Position numbers and translations under genes: made by a program. The notes under the pieces are model-generated. The model did no database searches. It saw only the letters and a program-made list of their open reading frames with translations, and was not told the DNA's origin. Below, piece after piece: positions 6,745 through 8,962 of a DNA stretch of 8,962 nt. The stretch comes from Methylococcales bacterium. Lineage in GTDB: Bacteria > Pseudomonadota > Gammaproteobacteria > Methylococcales > Methylomonadaceae. Position 1 is the first letter of the stretch, and each line of letters starts with the position of its first letter. The DNA is taken from contig JAGLUC010000073.1 in assembly GCA_023134955.1 (NCBI GenBank), forward strand, positions 1 through 8,962. Direction: 5' to 3'.

Positions 6745-7500
6745 ATGTCAATCGCCACTAAAAACCCCACCATTAAAAATTCTGTCCTTGAGTTTAAAAG
6801 CACTACTTTCAGTGTACCTGTTTTAGCTATTTATGAAACGGAGCTGGGTCACATAAAATCTTTATTAAAAGAAAAAATATCTCAGGCTCCTGAGTTTTTT
6901 AAAAACTCACCTCTAGTCATTGATTTACAAGAAATAAACCGGCAAGAGGAAGCTTTTGATCTTTTGCCTCTAATAGATTTTCTGCGTGAAAATAAATTAA
7001 TTCCGATCGGTCTTGGCGGTGGAAATAACAAACAAAATAACCTGGCTATTGAGCAAAATATTCCTTTGCACACTATTCGTAACAGCCAGGCCAATAAAGT
7101 TGTTACCCAAAATACAGAAAAAAACAAAAAAGACCTTGTTATCAATCGAAGAGCTGCTGAGCCAGATACAGCAATAGTTGAAAGTATGTTAATCTCCCAG
7201 CCTATCCGTTCTGGGCAGCGAATTTATGCTAAAGGGGACTTAATTATTATGTCCCATGTCAGTGCAGGTGCCGAGGTTATGGCTGAAGGTAACATTCATG
7301 TTTATGGCTCACTGAGAGGTCGAGCGCTGGCTGGGGTACAAGGCAATAAAAAGAGCAGAGTTTTTTGTTCTTCTTTACAAGCAGAATTAATCTCTATTGC
7401 CGGTCACTATAAAACAAGTGAAGAACTAGATAAAACTGAGCATAATAGCCCTGTGCAAATTTATCTACAGGATCAAGCATTAATAATTAAAGAACTATAG
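6745..7500 (+). CDS. minC: Septum site-determining protein MinC
   Basis: MinC inhibits FtsZ ring assembly away from mid-cell and is brought to the membrane by MinD. The 251-residue product has the usual two domains. The N-terminal FtsZ-antagonist domain is about 10-108 (VLEFKSTTFSVPVLAI, APEFFKNSPLVIDL). A variable, Asn/Lys-rich linker covers about 112-145. The C-terminal beta-helix domain contains RSGQRIYAKGDL (155-166), HVSAGAEV (171-178), GNIHVYG (182-188), RGRALAG (191-197) and AELISIAG (213-220). The RSGQ motif is known to contact MinD. E. coli MinC is 231 residues; the extra length here is mostly linker. GAGAAG at 6730-6735, nine bases before the ATG, can serve as ribosome site. It is the first gene of minCDE, with a 49-base gap to minD that holds an inverted repeat. 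Confidence 0.96.
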   Translation: MSIATKNPTIKNSVLEFKSTTFSVPVLAIYETELGHIKSLLKEKISQAPEFFKNSPLVIDLQEINRQEEAFDLLPLIDFLRENKLIPIGLGGGNNKQNNLAIEQNIPLHTIRNSQANKVVTQNTEKNKKDLVINRRAAEPDTAIVESMLISQPIRSGQRIYAKGDLIIMSHVSAGAEVMAEGNIHVYGSLRGRALAGVQGNKKSRVFCSSLQAELISIAGHYKTSEELDKTEHNSPVQIYLQDQALIIKEL

Positions 7501-7501
7501 G

Positions 7502-7523
7502 TAGAGTAATCACATTAACTCTA
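7502..7523 (+). repeat. Inverted repeat in the minC-minD gap
   Basis: TAGAGT (7502-7507) and ACTCTA (7518-7523) are exact inverted copies, and AAT/ATT just inside can also pair if one A is bulged, leaving a loop of about three bases. The hairpin begins right after the minC stop and ends 14 bases before the minD ribosome site. No T run follows, so it does not look like a terminator. It could be an RNA stability or processing element or a DNA-binding site. Confidence 0.4.
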
Positions 7524-7537
7524 AATACCCATTCGTT

Positions 7538-7542
7538 GAGGA
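7538..7542 (+). promoter_or_regulatory. Ribosome binding site that fixes the minD TTG start
   Basis: GAGGA lies seven bases before the TTG at 7550. No in-frame ATG or GTG occurs between the in-frame TAG at 7502-7504 and the conserved ARIIVVTSGKGG sequence, so the good Shine-Dalgarno match and the conserved protein start together point to TTG as the initiation codon. Confidence 0.8.
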
Positions 7543-7549
7543 TAAAAAA

Positions 7550-8362
7550 TTGGCTAGAATTATTGTCGTAACATCAGGAAAAGGTGGCGTTGGAAAAACA
7601 ACCACCAGTGCATCAATTGCTATGGGTCTTGCAAAAAAAGGACACAAAACCGCTGTTATTGATTTTGATGTGGGCTTGCGTAACCTTGACCTGATTATGG
7701 GCTGTGAGCGCCGGGTTGTTTATGACTTTGTTAACGTCATTAATGGCGAAGCAACATTAAACCAGGCACTCATTAAAGATAAGCGTTGTAATCAACTTTT
7801 TATCCTGCCTGCATCACAAACACGTGACAAAGATGCCTTAACTCAGGAAGGTGTTGGAAAAATATTAGATGAACTTGCAAAAGATTTTAAATACATCATT
7901 TGTGACTCTCCTGCGGGTATTGAACGCGGTGCCAATTTAGCCATGTATTTTGCTGATGATGCCTTTGTTGTAACCAATCCCGAAATATCCTCAGTCAGGG
8001 ACTCTGATCGTATGCTAGGTATTTTAGCGAGTAAATCTCGTCGAGCAGAAAACAATGAAGAGGCAATTAAAGAGTATTTACTACTTTCTCGCTACTCACC
8101 AGAACGAGTTTCACTGGGTGAAATGCTGAGCGTAGAAGATATTCAGGACATTCTTTCTTTGCATTTATTAGGTGTTATTCCCGAAGCAAAATCCGTTTTA
8201 AATGCATCAAACTCAGGAACACCCGTTATATTGGATAAAGAAAGTACTGCAGGACAAGCTTATGAAGATATAGTTGCTCGTTATTTAGGCGAAGATAGAC
8301 CTCATCGTTTTATTAACGAGGAGAAAAAAGGTTTATTTGGAAAATTATTCAGGAGCAAATAA
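7550..8362 (+). CDS. minD: Septum site-determining ATPase MinD
   Basis: MinD is a membrane-associating P-loop ATPase that recruits MinC and oscillates pole to pole under MinE control. The 270-residue product matches the family length exactly. Visible are the deviant Walker A GKGGVGKTT (10-18) with signature Lys11 and catalytic Lys16, FDVGLRNLD (39-47) with D40, Walker B-like CDSPAGIE (118-125), and VVTNPEISSVRDSDR (140-154). The C-terminal amphipathic membrane-targeting helix KGLFGKLFRSK (260-270) is intact. Initiation is at TTG, forced by the conserved N-terminus and a good ribosome site; the next Met (residue 25) would remove the P-loop. A TTG start may lower MinD output, but the sequence alone cannot show this. 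The stop overlaps the minE start by one base (TAATG). Confidence 0.97.
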   Translation: MARIIVVTSGKGGVGKTTTSASIAMGLAKKGHKTAVIDFDVGLRNLDLIMGCERRVVYDFVNVINGEATLNQALIKDKRCNQLFILPASQTRDKDALTQEGVGKILDELAKDFKYIICDSPAGIERGANLAMYFADDAFVVTNPEISSVRDSDRMLGILASKSRRAENNEEAIKEYLLLSRYSPERVSLGEMLSVEDIQDILSLHLLGVIPEAKSVLNASNSGTPVILDKESTAGQAYEDIVARYLGEDRPHRFINEEKKGLFGKLFRSK

Positions 8363-8622
8363 TGAGTTTACTGGACTATTTTAAATCATCAAAATCAAGT
8401 TCCGCATCTATTGCAAGAGAACGCTTACAAATTCTAGTCGCTCATGAACGAACATCTAGAAATCAACCATCATACTTACCAAAACTTCAAGCAGAATTAC
8501 TTGCTGTGGTGAAAAAGTATGTTAATGTGGATGAAAATGCTATTTCTGTCAACTTTGAACAAGATGAAGAGCGAGAGGTATTAGAACTAAATATTATACT
8601 GCCTGATGAAACTACCCACTAA
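8362..8622 (+). CDS. minE: Cell division topological specificity factor MinE
   Basis: MinE stimulates the MinD ATPase and confines MinCD to the poles, so the septum forms at mid-cell. The 86 residues compare with 88 in E. coli. The N-terminal anti-MinCD part includes MSLLDYFKSSK, a membrane-binding amphipathic start, and the contact helix IARERLQILVAHER (17-30). The topological specificity domain follows: YLPKLQAELLAVVKKYV (38-54), then DENAISVNFEQ and VLELNIILP (73-81). The ATG shares one base with the minD stop and has its own strong ribosome site, AGGAG at 8351-8355, six bases upstream inside minD. Coupling plus a strong site should keep MinE supply tied to MinD, which the oscillator needs. 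Confidence 0.96.
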   Translation: MSLLDYFKSSKSSSASIARERLQILVAHERTSRNQPSYLPKLQAELLAVVKKYVNVDENAISVNFEQDEEREVLELNIILPDETTH

Positions 8623-8652
8623 ATCTATTTTAACCATTAAAGAGAGAAAATT

Positions 8653-8850
8653 ATGTCTGATATTATAGGCGATACTGCTGGTAGAATTTGGAAATACCTT
8701 GATACTAATGGCGCAACCAGCGTATCAAAAATCATTAAAGAAACTAAATTGAGTAGCAATGAAGCTCAACGCGCCATAGGCTGGTTAGCCAAAGAAGATA
8801 AGCTGGTCTTCACCATGAAAGGTCGCACTGAGTTATTATCTTTAAAATAA
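8653..8850 (+). CDS. Small winged helix-turn-helix protein (DUF2582-like)
   Basis: The 65-residue product looks like the small winged helix-turn-helix family known as DUF2582. Typical features are IGDTAGRIWKYLDTNG (5-20), a first helix and turn; SVSKIIKETKLSSNEAQRA (23-41), the helix-turn-helix; IGWLAKEDKL (42-51); and the beta wing VFTMKGRTELLSLK (52-65). Members are nearly all a single domain and their role is not established; DNA binding is implied by the fold. It has a good ribosome site (AAGAGAG at 8640-8646) before the ATG and lies 30 bases after minE with no terminator between, so it is probably cotranscribed with minCDE. No ligand-binding or dimerisation domain is attached. Whether it regulates the min genes is unknown. 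Confidence 0.85.
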   Translation: MSDIIGDTAGRIWKYLDTNGATSVSKIIKETKLSSNEAQRAIGWLAKEDKLVFTMKGRTELLSLK

Positions 8851-8962
8851 GCAACAATCTTCAAGAGCTACATAAGCAAATCCCCGCTACTCTTTAAGCC
8901 TGTTTTGATACCGTCAATTCCTGCTGAAGACTAGTGCTCTTACAATTTTAGTTTGATGAATA
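8851..8962. other. Right-edge noncoding stretch, nothing recognised
   Basis: All + frames are soon closed, and on the - strand the longest frame open to the edge is about 15 codons (stop at 8914-8916), too short to call the tail of a convergent gene. I see no tRNA, no GC-rich hairpin with a T run and no clear promoter. The min unit may end here or beyond the window. Confidence 0.5.

Noticed and set aside
6728..6826. Short ORF starting at an ATG 17 bases before the minC start
   Set aside because: It is out of frame with minC, about 32 codons long, overlaps the minC start and has no recognisable product.
8863..8893. AAGAG/CTCTT pair as a terminator after the winged-helix gene
   Set aside because: The stem is five pairs with a loop of about 21 bases and no GC-rich extension, so it is not a credible hairpin.
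8914..8962. Possible 3' end of a minus-strand gene entering from the right edge
   Set aside because: Only about 15 open codons are visible and the peptide does not allow assignment to a family.
1..8962. CRISPR arrays, insertion sequences, phage or defence genes, tRNA or rRNA
   Set aside because: No spaced direct repeats, transposase or integrase motifs, terminal repeats or tRNA-like folds were seen; the content is ordinary core genes.

Overview
The window reads as a piece of core chromosome from an AT-rich gammaproteobacterium. The support for this is a PilU-type pilus ATPase, a two-gene (alpha plus beta) glycyl-tRNA synthetase, a GmhB/PlsC pair of the kind that follows glyQS in Pseudomonas and relatives, and a MinC-MinD-MinE set of proteobacterial type. 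Low GC plus this gene mix would fit an AT-rich member of Methylococcales or a similar group, but that is only a guess: no taxonomic marker such as rRNA is present. All genes run on the + strand and are tightly packed.

Layout. (1) Positions 1-956 hold the C-terminal bulk of pilU, cut by the left edge. (2) Positions 995-1807 hold a 270-residue protein of unknown function with a coiled-coil tail. (3) Positions 1878-6565 look like one transcription unit: glyQ, glyS, gmhB, a lysophosphatidate acyltransferase of the PlsC family, and a small lipoprotein. The first four are coupled by gaps or overlaps of -41 to +2 bases; a good -10 box precedes glyQ. (4) A 179-base AT-rich gap (6566-6744) carries inverted repeats and a plausible extended -10 promoter. 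(5) Positions 6745-8850 hold minC, minD, minE and a 65-residue winged-helix protein. (6) The last 112 bases show no gene I can support.

How the genes work together. PilU powers pilus retraction together with PilT, which is probably encoded just upstream. GlyQ and GlyS form the heterotetrameric glycyl-tRNA synthetase. GmhB makes an ADP-heptose precursor for the lipopolysaccharide core and the acyltransferase makes phosphatidate, so the glyQS unit also carries envelope-building genes. MinC, MinD and MinE place the division septum at mid-cell. The winged-helix gene and the lipoprotein are the less characterised passengers.

I did not find a convincing new system, mobile element, CRISPR array or RNA gene. 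The items most worth a second look are the unknown 270-residue protein, the winged-helix gene attached to the min genes, an inverted repeat between minC and the TTG-started minD, and the HX4E form of the acyltransferase catalytic motif.
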